Assembly: GCA_028281865.1 (NCBI GenBank)
Contig: JANQJB010000166.1
Span: 1 to 64,000 of the forward strand
Length of the DNA stretch: 64,000 bases
DNA from: Marinagarivorans sp.
Lineage (GTDB): Bacteria; Pseudomonadota; Gammaproteobacteria; Pseudomonadales; Cellvibrionaceae
Reading direction: 5' to 3'
Below, piece after piece: positions 7,866 to 15,851 of the stretch. Below the pieces are notes generated by a model. The model saw nothing but the letters and a program-made list of their open reading frames with translations, was not told the DNA's origin and made no database searches. The translations under genes were made by a program, and so were the position numbers. Within the stretch, counting starts at the first letter, position 1. Every line of letters begins with the position of its first letter.

Positions 7866-7901
7866 CTACTAACCTGGCGATAATTATCGCCAGGTTAGTA
7901 G
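7866..7901. promoter_or_regulatory. Perfect 36-nt palindrome ending 3 nt before a start codon
   Basis: Both 18-base halves (left half begins CTACTAACCTGGCG) are exactly complementary, and the right half ends three bases before ATG 7905. As RNA it would form a stem covering the only purine-rich stretch (CAGG) upstream of that ATG. There is no T tract after it, so a simple terminator is less likely. It could be a protein operator, a translational block or an attenuation/processing hairpin. Confidence 0.6.
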
Positions 7902-7904
7902 CCT

Positions 7905-8207
7905 ATGAACACTAACAAAAATTCGATGAAATCAATATTTACACCGTTTTTCTTGATAACTTTATTTTCCGCAGGGCTTAAATCCTGGGCCGAAAACAAA
8001 GTAGCGGAAGAACCGCTAAGTAAAGAATTCCTAGAATTTCTTGCTGAATTTGGTGAAGTGGAAGACGAAACCTTCGACGTTATTCTTCACCACGGGCTTG
8101 AAGACGCTGAAAAACAAAAGCTGAGCGATCAAGCATCGACAACTACTCAGGAATCTGCAAACCAAGAAAGTTCTGTTGCGACTGACAAACACGAGGTGCA
8201 ACCATGA
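7905..8207 (+). CDS. Small exported acidic protein (100 aa), function unknown
   Basis: An N-terminal signal peptide (MKSIFTPFFLITLFSAGLKSWA after seven leading residues) is followed by a short acidic protein, PLSKEFLEFLAEFGEVEDETFDVI, and a low-complexity Ser/Thr/Gln tail. An internal ATG at 7926 is an alternative start, since neither start has a clear ribosome binding site. Its stop codon overlaps the start of the DUF3106 gene (ATGA), so the two are translationally coupled. The FLEFLAEFGEVED stretch recalls the C-terminal FYLWLEEE of the protein at 10386. I infer that it belongs to the sigma factor/DUF3106 gene set but cannot assign a function. Confidence 0.75.
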   Translation: MNTNKNSMKSIFTPFFLITLFSAGLKSWAENKVAEEPLSKEFLEFLAEFGEVEDETFDVILHHGLEDAEKQKLSDQASTTTQESANQESSVATDKHEVQP

Positions 8208-8668
8208 TTAAACTGGCCGACACAATGCTGTATATAAGCGGCTTTCTCATTCTAAATCTTGTTCTCGTGACAACGGCGATAGCAGAAAGCTGGGAAAATT
8301 TGGGCGAAAACGATAAGAAACTCCTTGCCCCCATGCAGAGCGAATGGAATTCATTACCCGCAGCTAAACAAAAAAACCTACTCGCCGCCGCTAAACGTTG
8401 GCAGGCAATGAATACGAGCGAACGCCAGCAAGCACAGGCGAGGTTCAAACGCTGGAGTGCACTAAGCCCAACACAAAAGCGCTCAGTGTTAAAGCGTTTT
8501 AATTCATTTCGAAATCTGCCTAAACGCGATCAAGCACGTATTCAGCGCAATTACAAAAAATATAAAAAATTACCCGACCACAAAAAACAGCAACTAAAAG
8601 AACGCTGGAAAAAACTCACACCTAAACAAAAGCGTGAGCTACAAAAACGCCTACAAAAAGCGAGATAA
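8204..8668 (+). CDS. DUF3106 domain protein (exported, basic)
   Basis: The 154-residue protein has an N-terminal signal peptide or anchor (about residues 7-25) and a strongly basic, repetitive body. The phrases LPAAKQKNLLAAAKRW, MNTSERQQAQARFKRW, LSPTQKRSVLKRFNSF and LTPKQKRELQKRLQ recur every 17-18 residues, the hallmark of DUF3106. Each unit has a W or F followed by a short loop and a helix. The family's biochemical role is unknown; in many proteobacteria it sits next to a sigma factor and a DUF3619-like protein, as here (9829 and 10386). It is translationally coupled to the gene at 7905 by an ATGA overlap and followed after 8 bp by the barrel-like gene. Confidence 0.85.
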   Translation: MIKLADTMLYISGFLILNLVLVTTAIAESWENLGENDKKLLAPMQSEWNSLPAAKQKNLLAAAKRWQAMNTSERQQAQARFKRWSALSPTQKRSVLKRFNSFRNLPKRDQARIQRNYKKYKKLPDHKKQQLKERWKKLTPKQKRELQKRLQKAR

Positions 8669-8676
8669 ATAACGCA

Positions 8677-9819
8677 ATGTTTAGGAATTTCCGCTTAAGT
8701 AAGATGCCAAAAACAGATTTTATTTTTACAACAGCTATGCTGACTACTCTCGTAATGATAGCGATAGTCAGCACGAATCAGTCCATTGCAGACGAACAAG
8801 AATGGATTGGTACTGGTTCTAGCGGTGGCAACGCATTTATCGCCTACGGCAGGTTTGACAATGACGCCGATAACTTATCAGCTGGCCTGTCATTGCCAAC
8901 ATTCAAATTCAGTGAATTACAATTCTATTATTCTCAATTTGATTACCAAGATTCCGGTTACGATCTCGGTAGCTCGAACTGGAGTATCGGCTGGAATTCA
9001 GACCCCGTGTCCAAGCCCTCATTTAATATTGCTTACAGCGTCTCCGGAATCGACAGTCAAGTTGAAACACACGACCTAAACGTACAAGTCAATTTCGATC
9101 TGATTAAACAATGGGGTGTAGGGCTAAAATTAATTTACGGCTCCGTTGATCTTCATGCGGATGATATTACACAGTTATTTGAAGACGAATTTGAAAAACT
9201 CGAATTGTTACAACGCGATCGCAATGGTATTGGTGCTTCCCTACGCTACTCGGAAATAGACTGGGAATTTAATTTTGCTTTTAATTATCACCACTACGAA
9301 TCGCTTGCACTACCCACGACGGAAACTATTCTGATTGCCAGCGGTGTTACTCAACAAGAACTCGAACAGTCCTCCCGTTTACTCATTGCCGGTGCTTATT
9401 TAAAGCGCATCGAGCAGTATCAAGAGCGCGGCTTTACGCGACAAGAAGCTCGACAATTAACTAACACTTTGTTTCGAGAAAACAGAGACGCAATTTTACG
9501 CTGGGCAGAACGACAACTTGACCAACGCATCTTGCGCTATCAATCGTCTTTTTCTTACTATTATCGTTCTATTTACAATCAGCAAGCTTTGTTATCGAAC
9601 TATGATTTTCGGCTCGATGCCTCATTTATTGTAGGCAATTTTTCTTACAACATTGGCGCCTTGAGTTACGAAGCACATTTGGAAGAGAATATTTATTCGC
9701 AATTGTTTGCCGGTCTTGAATACAGTTTTACATCTGGTGTAAACGTCGGTACAAATATTAATTATTCAGTAGACGAACCCGTATTCTACGGCGAGCTTTC
9801 GCTGGGTTATTCTTGGTAA
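8677..9819 (+). CDS. Putative outer-membrane beta-barrel protein (380 aa)
   Basis: A signal peptide (about residues 14-38, ending STNQSIADEQ) leads a protein rich in alternating polar and aromatic residues, such as SELQFYYSQFDYQDSGYDLGSS and FSYYYRSIYNQQALLSNYDF. It ends with aromatic GELSLGYSW, as outer-membrane barrels do. A helical insertion is seen in the middle (about residues 225-285, EQYQERGFTRQEARQLTNTLFRENRD). No named family is recognised. It follows the DUF3106 gene by 8 bp and precedes the sigma factor by 9 bp, so all are likely co-transcribed. A surface or porin-like target or sensor for the sigma pathway is possible but is inference. Confidence 0.7.
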   Translation: MFRNFRLSKMPKTDFIFTTAMLTTLVMIAIVSTNQSIADEQEWIGTGSSGGNAFIAYGRFDNDADNLSAGLSLPTFKFSELQFYYSQFDYQDSGYDLGSSNWSIGWNSDPVSKPSFNIAYSVSGIDSQVETHDLNVQVNFDLIKQWGVGLKLIYGSVDLHADDITQLFEDEFEKLELLQRDRNGIGASLRYSEIDWEFNFAFNYHHYESLALPTTETILIASGVTQQELEQSSRLLIAGAYLKRIEQYQERGFTRQEARQLTNTLFRENRDAILRWAERQLDQRILRYQSSFSYYYRSIYNQQALLSNYDFRLDASFIVGNFSYNIGALSYEAHLEENIYSQLFAGLEYSFTSGVNVGTNINYSVDEPVFYGELSLGYSW

Positions 9820-9828
9820 GGATACAAC

Positions 9829-10389
9829 ATGACGCATACGCGCGTAGAACTGAATAATTTTTTCGCAGAGGTCCAATACAAGGCATTGCGACAGGCCGAA
9901 ATTTCGCTTGGTAACCGTGACGAGGCATTTGACATTTTGCAAGATGCGATGATTCGGCTCGCGGAGAAATATACCGACCAACCCGAAGATTGGCCGAAAT
10001 TATTTCAGAGAATACTGCAAAATTTAATTCGCGACTGGCATAGACGGAAAAAAGTGCGCAGCATTTTAGTTTGGTGGAACCAGGTTAGCGATGAAAAAAA
10101 TTCAGTTGAAGAAACGCTTGCAGAGGAAACAATAGAAAAAAACGATAAAGGTCTTAATGTACTCGAACCCGAATCAAGACACAGTTTGCATCAGATTTCT
10201 GATCGAATAAAAGAAGCTGTGCAACAATTACCGCTGCGCCAACAGGAAGCATTTTGGTTGCGCGCTTGGTGGGGACATGACGTCGCTGAAACTGCATTTG
10301 CAATGGGCTGTACCGAAGGCAGTGTTAAAACTCATTACTCGCGTGCCGTTGGACGCTTGCGCAAATTACTTGGTGAATTTGAATTATGA
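9829..10389 (+). CDS. ECF-like RNA polymerase sigma factor
   Basis: The 186-residue protein has sigma region 2 at about residues 10-75 (EVQYKALRQAEISLGNRDEAFDILQDAMIRLAEKY... LQNLIRDWHRRKKVR). A long acidic linker follows, then region 4 at about 125-180 (QQLPLRQQEAFWLRAWWGHDVAETAFAMGCTEGSVKTHYSRAVGRL), which carries the -35 binding helix-turn-helix. An AAGGA ribosome binding site precedes ATG 9829. Its stop overlaps the start of the next gene (ATGA), typical of a sigma/anti-sigma pair. Sigma factors of this group often lie with DUF3619 and DUF3106 genes. The linker between regions 2 and 4 (about 50 residues) is longer than in most ECF sigma factors. Confidence 0.85.
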   Translation: MTHTRVELNNFFAEVQYKALRQAEISLGNRDEAFDILQDAMIRLAEKYTDQPEDWPKLFQRILQNLIRDWHRRKKVRSILVWWNQVSDEKNSVEETLAEETIEKNDKGLNVLEPESRHSLHQISDRIKEAVQQLPLRQQEAFWLRAWWGHDVAETAFAMGCTEGSVKTHYSRAVGRLRKLLGEFEL

Positions 10390-10772
10390 ATGATCAAACC
10401 TCAAATGAAGACGAATACAGTGCTAAAGTGAGTAAACAATTACACGAAACAATGGATGATTACGATGATCAGGTAAAAGATAAATTGGCTCAAATGCGCC
10501 AAATAGCGCTTGACCATATCCCTGATCAGGCTGTTGCCAAACGCCGAAAAACAGCGCGTTACTTAGCTTTCGCCGGCGCTGCAAGCCTGCTGGTTATATT
10601 TTTTATTGCATGGCCGCAATTTAATTTGCATAATGCTGGAGACGAGTTTCCGCAGTTTGCTGAGCTCAATAAATTGGAAATTTTAACGCAAGGCGAAAAC
10701 CTCGAAATGCTTGAAAATGATATCGAATTCTATCTCTGGCTCGAAGAGGAATTAGCTAACAGTGCAGGCTAG
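10386..10772 (+). CDS. DUF3619-like putative anti-sigma factor
   Basis: The 128-residue protein has a cytoplasmic helical N-terminus (YSAKVSKQLHETMDDYDDQVKDKLAQMRQIALD), a basic turn, one membrane helix (about residues 59-78, YLAFAGAASLLVIFFIAWP) and a short outer part ending IEFYLWLEEELAN. This pattern matches small DUF3619-type proteins that accompany sigma factors. The topology (helical N-terminus in, one span, short periplasmic tail) is that of membrane anti-sigma factors. It is coupled by an ATGA overlap to the sigma gene and is 3 bp from the phosphopantetheinyl transferase gene. No zinc-binding anti-sigma motif (HxxxCxxC) is present, so the anti-sigma role is inferred from context. Confidence 0.7.
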   Translation: MNDQTSNEDEYSAKVSKQLHETMDDYDDQVKDKLAQMRQIALDHIPDQAVAKRRKTARYLAFAGAASLLVIFFIAWPQFNLHNAGDEFPQFAELNKLEILTQGENLEMLENDIEFYLWLEEELANSAG

Positions 10773-10775
10773 CTG

Positions 10776-11504
10776 ATGCAACGTTCTGACAATGTTAACA
10801 ATATTCAAAACGCTCAAAACCCTATTACCAATGTTTATTTTGCTTCGCTCGAAGAACTAGAACCCCATATAAGCGCATCTACTGAAGTACTCGATGATTT
10901 TGAGCAATCTCGTGCAGCGCGTTATAAAGCTGAAAAAGCGCGCCACACTTTTACCCTGGCACGGTTTATTGCCAAAATCCAGTTAGCCAAGATTTTTCAA
11001 TGCGAACCACAGGATATTGTTTTTCAATACAGTGAAAATAAAAAGCCTTACATCAATCGAACACCAAAAATTCACTTTAGTATTTCTCATAATGCCAGCC
11101 ATATCTGTGTAGGCATTTCGCCTTATAACATAGGTATTGATATCGAAAGTTTACGCCGCAATACACCATGGGAAAAAGCTGCGACTATGTTAAATGAGGA
11201 TGCATTGATTTTTATTAAAGAGGGAGAATCCGATGCGGAAAAACATCGGCGTTTTTGCATGATTTGGTGCGCTACAGAGGCCCGAGTAAAAGTAAAAGAT
11301 TCGTCGCTATTCATGGAGCTTCACGCCCCATTAGCCAAAAAATTAATTGGCCCGGGAGACCAGCAATTTTCCTTTGAAGATATTCATTATCAAATTTGTA
11401 GCATTAACGATGAACTGTTACTCGCCATGGCCTGCCATGTTAACCATGAAGTTAAAATCTGGCACTGGTCGCTGGACGAGAATATGAAAGAGCTAAGTGT
11501 TTAA
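10776..11504 (+). CDS. 4'-phosphopantetheinyl transferase, Sfp/Gsp type
   Basis: The enzyme transfers the phosphopantetheine arm of CoA to a Ser on a carrier protein (242 aa, a usual length for Sfp-type enzymes). The three motifs are present: FSISHNASHICVGIS with the family His, then GIDIESL with the Mg-binding Asp and Glu, then MIWCATEARVK. The last replaces the common W-x-x-KEA-x-x-K; the Glu and final Lys are kept but the first Lys is Thr. No polyketide, peptide-synthetase or carrier-protein gene is seen in this window, so the partner is elsewhere. It starts 3 bp after the anti-sigma-like gene and is probably the last gene of that transcript. Confidence 0.88.
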   Translation: MQRSDNVNNIQNAQNPITNVYFASLEELEPHISASTEVLDDFEQSRAARYKAEKARHTFTLARFIAKIQLAKIFQCEPQDIVFQYSENKKPYINRTPKIHFSISHNASHICVGISPYNIGIDIESLRRNTPWEKAATMLNEDALIFIKEGESDAEKHRRFCMIWCATEARVKVKDSSLFMELHAPLAKKLIGPGDQQFSFEDIHYQICSINDELLLAMACHVNHEVKIWHWSLDENMKELSV

Positions 11505-11513
11505 GGGCTTAAG

Positions 11514-11820
11514 TAGTCGAACGTGAAAAACTTATATAAACATGATTTTATTGATAATAATCAATAAAATCATCATTCGAAATCGCAAGTTTTTTGCATT
11601 CGACATTAATTTTCTTGCACGAGAAAATTAATGTATGGTTCGTGAAAATGGCATTTTGTTTCCAGAACAAGGCGATTTTGTAAGCTGGAGCGCAGTTAAC
11701 TCACGTTAATGAGCACCACGACTACAGGAAGTGGGAGGTAGGGCGAAGCCAGGAGCCAGAGCCGAGGAGTCCAAAATCAACGCAGTTATGGGAGCAAAAG
11801 GACTTTTTCACGGGCGACTA
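11514..11820. repeat. MITE-like region with 89-bp palindromic repeat
   Basis: The core at 11516-11604 has outer arms GTCGAACGTGAAAAACTT and AAGTTTTTTGCATTCGAC, which pair imperfectly, around an inner palindrome at 11544-11571 (GATTTTATTGAT and its complement). A second copy lies at 32387-32475. A weaker inverted copy of the outer arm (GACTTTTTCACGGGCGACTA) ends at 11820, so the whole 307-bp segment may be a small non-coding element with inverted ends. That end supplies the stop codon (TAG, 11818-11820) of the neighbouring gene. No reading frame inside. Confidence 0.65.
11604..11633. repeat. 12-bp stem hairpin
   Basis: CATTAATTTTCT and its exact complement AGAAAATTAATG are separated by the loop TGCACG. 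It adjoins the palindromic repeat, between two convergent genes. There is no run of T after it on either strand, so it is a weak terminator candidate. Confidence 0.5.
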
Positions 11821-12822
11821 TGGCTTGAGCTTGCCAATCATCGCTAAAAATACCACCGAGACATCTCTTACACGATGAAAAAGCCAGCGTCTAAAGCTAC
11901 TGTTGGCATATTTGGGATATTCAATTTCGCGTAGCTTTCGAAATGCCTCCACCCACTCGTCAGTAATACGTTGATTGGTATATTCCTGACTTTTCACTAT
12001 TGCCGCCTCTATCCGCTTTGCGAATTCTTCCGGATTTTGTTTTAAGTGCTTCACAGAAGCTTTTAAACTCTCAAAATCGTCTACATATACGGTCTCTAAA
12101 TCATCGCGACCGCTTTCGTCCAAATACGCGGGTTCCGGCGTACAAACGGGCAAGCATTTGGCCAACCATGCATTATAGAGTTTGGTTGAAGGCTTGTTAT
12201 AGTGTGGGTTTCCGTCAAAATCACGAACGAATAATACTGCATCGATCTGAGAGAAATTTCCCCAGTCTGACATTTCGCCAACAAGACGCCACTCCACACC
12301 GATGTCAGCTAAAAAGTTTTTCCATTCGTCAGAGCGAAGCTCCGGCGCAAGGTTATAGTCGATACCAAAATAGGCCAAGCAGTTTAGTTCGGCGGGGCGA
12401 CTTTGGTCGCGAGCAATTAAATCGGGCTGCGGCCAATGCCGAACAAAATAGGTATTGGCTGGCCAAAATAAACTGTAAAAAAAATGGGAGCCTTCTGGCC
12501 TAGTTTGCGCGAGATTTTGACAAATGTGCACTTGCGCGTATGGATGACGCCCCCAGTCAGCCTGCATGCAAACAAGTAATTGACCAGGCTTTGCTTTGAA
12601 CCCTTCTGTTAACGAAGCGCGATGCGCGATAATAATGCAAGGTTTGTCGCCAACATCGCAGGACAATTCGCACTCCACGCCATGATCACGTAATAGCAAA
12701 TACGACTGTAAGGACCAATTATAATGGCCATCGCCAAAACCGGGCCAACTGAGGTCGTAACGTTCGGGAATGGGATCAGGCCACTGCTCAGGAGAAAGAT
12801 AAAAATATATTGGTACACTCAT
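11818..12822 (-). CDS. Putative GT-B glycosyltransferase (334 aa)
   Basis: The protein is soluble and shows the layout of GT-B glycosyltransferases. The N-terminal half contains PGQLLVCMQADWGRHPYA. The C-terminal half has IDAVLFVRDFDGNPHYNKPSTKLYNAWLAKCLPVCTPEPAYLDE, which resembles the nucleotide-sugar donor-binding region (KPSTKLYNAWLAxxLPV, like K-x-x-x-K-L-x-E-A-x-A-x-G-x-P). A helical C-terminal tail follows. Sugar and acceptor cannot be told. It lies 211 bp downstream of the UDP-glucuronate decarboxylase gene on the same strand and next to a flippase and another glycosyltransferase, so a role in cell-surface glycan synthesis is inferred. Its stop codon is formed by the end of a palindromic repeat element, so the natural C-terminus may have been altered. 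Confidence 0.7.
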   Translation of the reverse strand: MSVPIYFYLSPEQWPDPIPERYDLSWPGFGDGHYNWSLQSYLLLRDHGVECELSCDVGDKPCIIIAHRASLTEGFKAKPGQLLVCMQADWGRHPYAQVHICQNLAQTRPEGSHFFYSLFWPANTYFVRHWPQPDLIARDQSRPAELNCLAYFGIDYNLAPELRSDEWKNFLADIGVEWRLVGEMSDWGNFSQIDAVLFVRDFDGNPHYNKPSTKLYNAWLAKCLPVCTPEPAYLDESGRDDLETVYVDDFESLKASVKHLKQNPEEFAKRIEAAIVKSQEYTNQRITDEWVEAFRKLREIEYPKYANSSFRRWLFHRVRDVSVVFLAMIGKLKP

Positions 12823-13033
12823 AATTTTTATTTCGAGAAAATAGTGTTCGGCTAAAAAATAATATTTGGGCTAGTGAGTTGAGCGAATTTATTCGTATTT
12901 TCGATCAACTTGAACAATTGAGATCACCCCCATAATTCGCATCAAAAATTTAAAGCTATTTAAAAATTTTAGTGTTGCAATAGCTTATCTATCAATAGGG
13001 AGATATTCGATCTAGTCTAGGTCAATAAAAATA

Positions 13034-13972
13034 TTAACTAATAACTTTTTTCATATATTCAATCGTTTTGACTAAACCATCCTGTAATTGTACTTTTGGC
13101 TCCCAACCTAACTCTTGTTTCGCCAAATCGATAACAGGTTGACGTTGCAAAGGATCATCTTGAGGTAGAGGCTGGAACACCAATTGACTTTTAGAGCCGG
13201 TCAAATCGATAACCTGTTCCGCTAGCTGTTTAATCGTAAATTCATTGGGGTTACCAATATTGACCGGGCCGGTAAAATCATCGCGCGATGCCATTAAACG
13301 GCACATGCCATCAATTAAATCATCAACGTAACAAAAACTACGCGTCTGCGACCCATCGCCGTAAATTGTAATCGGCTCATTTTTTAAGGCTTGTACAATA
13401 AAATTGCTCACCACACGACCGTCATTGGGGTTCATACGAGGGCCATACGTATTGAATATTCGTATAACTTTAATATCGACCTCATGTTGTCGGTGATAAT
13501 CAAAAAACAGTGTTTCGGCACAGCGCTTACCCTCGTCGTAACAAGCGCGAATACCAATTGGGTTTACCGCACCGCGATAAGACTCTGGCTGAGGGTGAAT
13601 CTCGGGGTCGCCGTATACTTCAGATGTTGAAGCTTGCAATACTTTAATTTTTAAACGCTTTGCCAATCCAAGTACGTTAATCGCACCCATCACAGAGGTT
13701 TTTGTCGTTTGTACAGGATCGAATTGATAATGAACAGGAGATGCTGGGCAAGCAAGATTATAAATTTCGTCAACTTCTATAAAAAGAGGAAAAGTAATAT
13801 CGTGACGCATAAACTCAAAATAGGGATTTGCGAGTAAATGCTCAATATTCGCCTTGTTACCGGTAAACATATTATCGACGCAAATTACATCATTACCCTC
13901 TGCTAAAAGACGCTCACACAAATGACTGCCTAAAAACCCTGAACCACCGGTGACCGCAACTCTCTTTTTCAT
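13034..13972 (-). CDS. UDP-glucuronate decarboxylase (UDP-xylose synthase), SDR family
   Basis: This cytosolic NAD-dependent enzyme converts UDP-glucuronate to UDP-xylose and CO2. The 312-residue protein has the Rossmann motif GGSGFLGSH (residues 9-17), an acidic NAD-binding loop ([11 protein letters not shown]), [10 protein letters not shown] with the catalytic Thr/Ser, and YDEGKR with the Tyr-x-x-x-Lys pair. NTYGPRM and [16 protein letters not shown] are hallmarks of UXS enzymes and separate them from GalE and RmlB. A GAGTAGG ribosome binding site precedes ATG 13972. Divergent from the flippase gene at 14332, it likely feeds UDP-xylose to the neighbouring glycosyltransferases. Confidence 0.92.
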   Translation of the reverse strand: MKKRVAVTGGSGFLGSHLCERLLAEGNDVICVDNMFTGNKANIEHLLANPYFEFMRHDITFPLFIEVDEIYNLACPASPVHYQFDPVQTTKTSVMGAINVLGLAKRLKIKVLQASTSEVYGDPEIHPQPESYRGAVNPIGIRACYDEGKRCAETLFFDYHRQHEVDIKVIRIFNTYGPRMNPNDGRVVSNFIVQALKNEPITIYGDGSQTRSFCYVDDLIDGMCRLMASRDDFTGPVNIGNPNEFTIKQLAEQVIDLTGSKSQLVFQPLPQDDPLQRQPVIDLAKQELGWEPKVQLQDGLVKTIEYMKKVIS

Positions 13973-14331
13973 TCGAACCTACTCTTTAAATTTGTTTGGA
14001 ATTTACAGCGCTTCAATTGATTGCTCTACTTTTGAAGAGTATGCGTTTTTGACAACAATGCAATATTTTGACATTTTTGATGTTCCGGGAAAGCGCTAAC
14101 ATCATGGCCCTATCGAACGCCGATTTTATCCTTCATCTACAATAAAACGCAAGCAATCGGCAGCAATACGCTCACTGCCGTTTCAGCTCAGAATGCCGCA
14201 TTTAAGGCCGCTCTATTCACCACCATCTCAATATCAGAGCGTTAGCTAGATAAAAAACATACAGATACCTCGACTGCCTGTATAATGCACGCTCGCTTCG
14301 GCATGAACGTAAATATCCGCTGAGTAAATAT
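13973..14331. other. Divergent intergenic region
   Basis: About 360 bp between the divergent UDP-glucuronate decarboxylase and flippase genes. It must hold both promoters, but no box or operator is clear enough to mark. No gene seen. Confidence 0.5.
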
Positions 14332-15822
14332 ATGGCAACTTTAGCCCAAAAAGTCCTGGAAAGCTCAGCGATTATGCTGGCAGTCCGTTTGGTACAGCGG
14401 GGTATTGGGCTAATCAGCATCTTGATATTGGCTAGACTTTTGCTACCTGCTGACTTTGGCATCGTCGCGCTCTGCTCCACCGTTGTTTTTTTCTTTGATG
14501 TACTCGCTACCGCAGGAAGCTCCCAATACCTTATACAAAAAGCCGATCTGGATGACGATGACATCAACACCGCATGGTCTATCGATATCGTACTAAAATC
14601 GTCATTGTGGCTGATATTAATGCTGTCCGCACCGTTCATTGCGCAGTTCCTCGACGAAGAGGCGTTAACCGCGCCGCTGCGAACTATCTCGTTTATTCTG
14701 ATTATAAATGCTTTTCTCAGCCCTGGAATTGCGCTTTATTACAAAGATCTCAATTACCGACGAATATTGAAGCTTTCCATCATACAAAAACTACTGACAT
14801 TTGTGGTTGTGATATCTGTCGCAATCGTCACGCGCTCTTATTGGGCGCAAATAATTGGCGATTTGGTATCGGCAACCGCCTATGTCATTGGTTCGTATGT
14901 AATTCACCCCTATCGACCTAAATTCAGCCTCAAAAAAGTACGTGAGCAATTTAAATTTTCGCAGTGGGTGTTGTTAAAAAGCATCTTCGGTTATATGCGA
15001 GCGCACATCGATACATTTATCGTAAAAAAATTATTCACTTTGGATGACGTCGGAAAATTTAACACTATAAAATATTTAACCTCGATTCCCGCAACCGATA
15101 TTATCTCGCCCGCAGTTGAACCCTTACTTTCAGCATTTTCAAAATCCAAACACGATCTCGATGATTTGGCCTATAAAGTTCGATTTAGCCTATGCGCGAT
15201 AGTCGTTATGGTTATGCCTTTGTGTACCTATATCGCTCTGTTCCCCGAGCCCATTGTCGACGTATTTCTTGGCCCCAATTGGGTTGAAACGTATGGCATT
15301 TTATCGGCACTGTCATTACTATTGTTCACAATATCGATGTCATTTGTTTTTGAGAATTGCTTTATTGCACTGGCACGTGTAAAACAGCTTTTTATTTATG
15401 ATGTCATGTCATTTGTGATAATCGTGACAACCATGGTGCTATATTGGGGGGACTCTTTAGAAGGTTTCGCTTGGCTTCGCAGTACTGTCGCGCTTGCTTT
15501 AAGCTTGCTATTTTTTGGTTACACTTCAGTAGTGCTAAAAATATCTGCAATAAAAACTTTGCTATTATGTTCACCACCAGCAATAGCTGCAGCACTAGCA
15601 GGTTTTGTCACGCTACAGGTTTATAATATAGATATAGAAATTGCTTTTTTCGAGCTTATAATAACCTCAGCTGTATTCTTCTTGATATACCCGACTTGTT
15701 TAGTCCTATTTTATTTGGCCGGCATGCACAAATTGGATGAATATCAACACGCAAAAAATATTTTGTTCGACGTGGTTTTAAGTCGAATTCCTATTCTTCG
15801 TAGATACGTAGGCGCAGCCTAG
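14332..15822 (+). CDS. Polysaccharide flippase, Wzx/MOP superfamily
   Basis: The 496-residue integral membrane protein has about 12-14 hydrophobic helices from end to end. Its N-terminus (LAQKVLESSAIMLAVRLVQRGIGLISILILARLLLPADFGIVAL) is typical of WzxC/lipopolysaccharide exporters of the multidrug/oligosaccharidyl-lipid/polysaccharide family. Such proteins flip undecaprenyl-linked oligosaccharides across the inner membrane. The charged loops (KKLFTLDDVGKFN, SKSKHDLDDLAYKVRF) also fit this group. It is followed after 29 bp by a glycosyltransferase gene on the same strand, and the UDP-xylose and glycosyltransferase genes lie on the other side. Together they suggest a small capsule, exopolysaccharide or O-antigen block. 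Confidence 0.88.
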   Translation: MATLAQKVLESSAIMLAVRLVQRGIGLISILILARLLLPADFGIVALCSTVVFFFDVLATAGSSQYLIQKADLDDDDINTAWSIDIVLKSSLWLILMLSAPFIAQFLDEEALTAPLRTISFILIINAFLSPGIALYYKDLNYRRILKLSIIQKLLTFVVVISVAIVTRSYWAQIIGDLVSATAYVIGSYVIHPYRPKFSLKKVREQFKFSQWVLLKSIFGYMRAHIDTFIVKKLFTLDDVGKFNTIKYLTSIPATDIISPAVEPLLSAFSKSKHDLDDLAYKVRFSLCAIVVMVMPLCTYIALFPEPIVDVFLGPNWVETYGILSALSLLLFTISMSFVFENCFIALARVKQLFIYDVMSFVIIVTTMVLYWGDSLEGFAWLRSTVALALSLLFFGYTSVVLKISAIKTLLLCSPPAIAAALAGFVTLQVYNIDIEIAFFELIITSAVFFLIYPTCLVLFYLAGMHKLDEYQHAKNILFDVVLSRIPILRRYVGAA

Positions 15823-15851
15823 ATTTACATTGTCGAGATAATGGTAATAGT

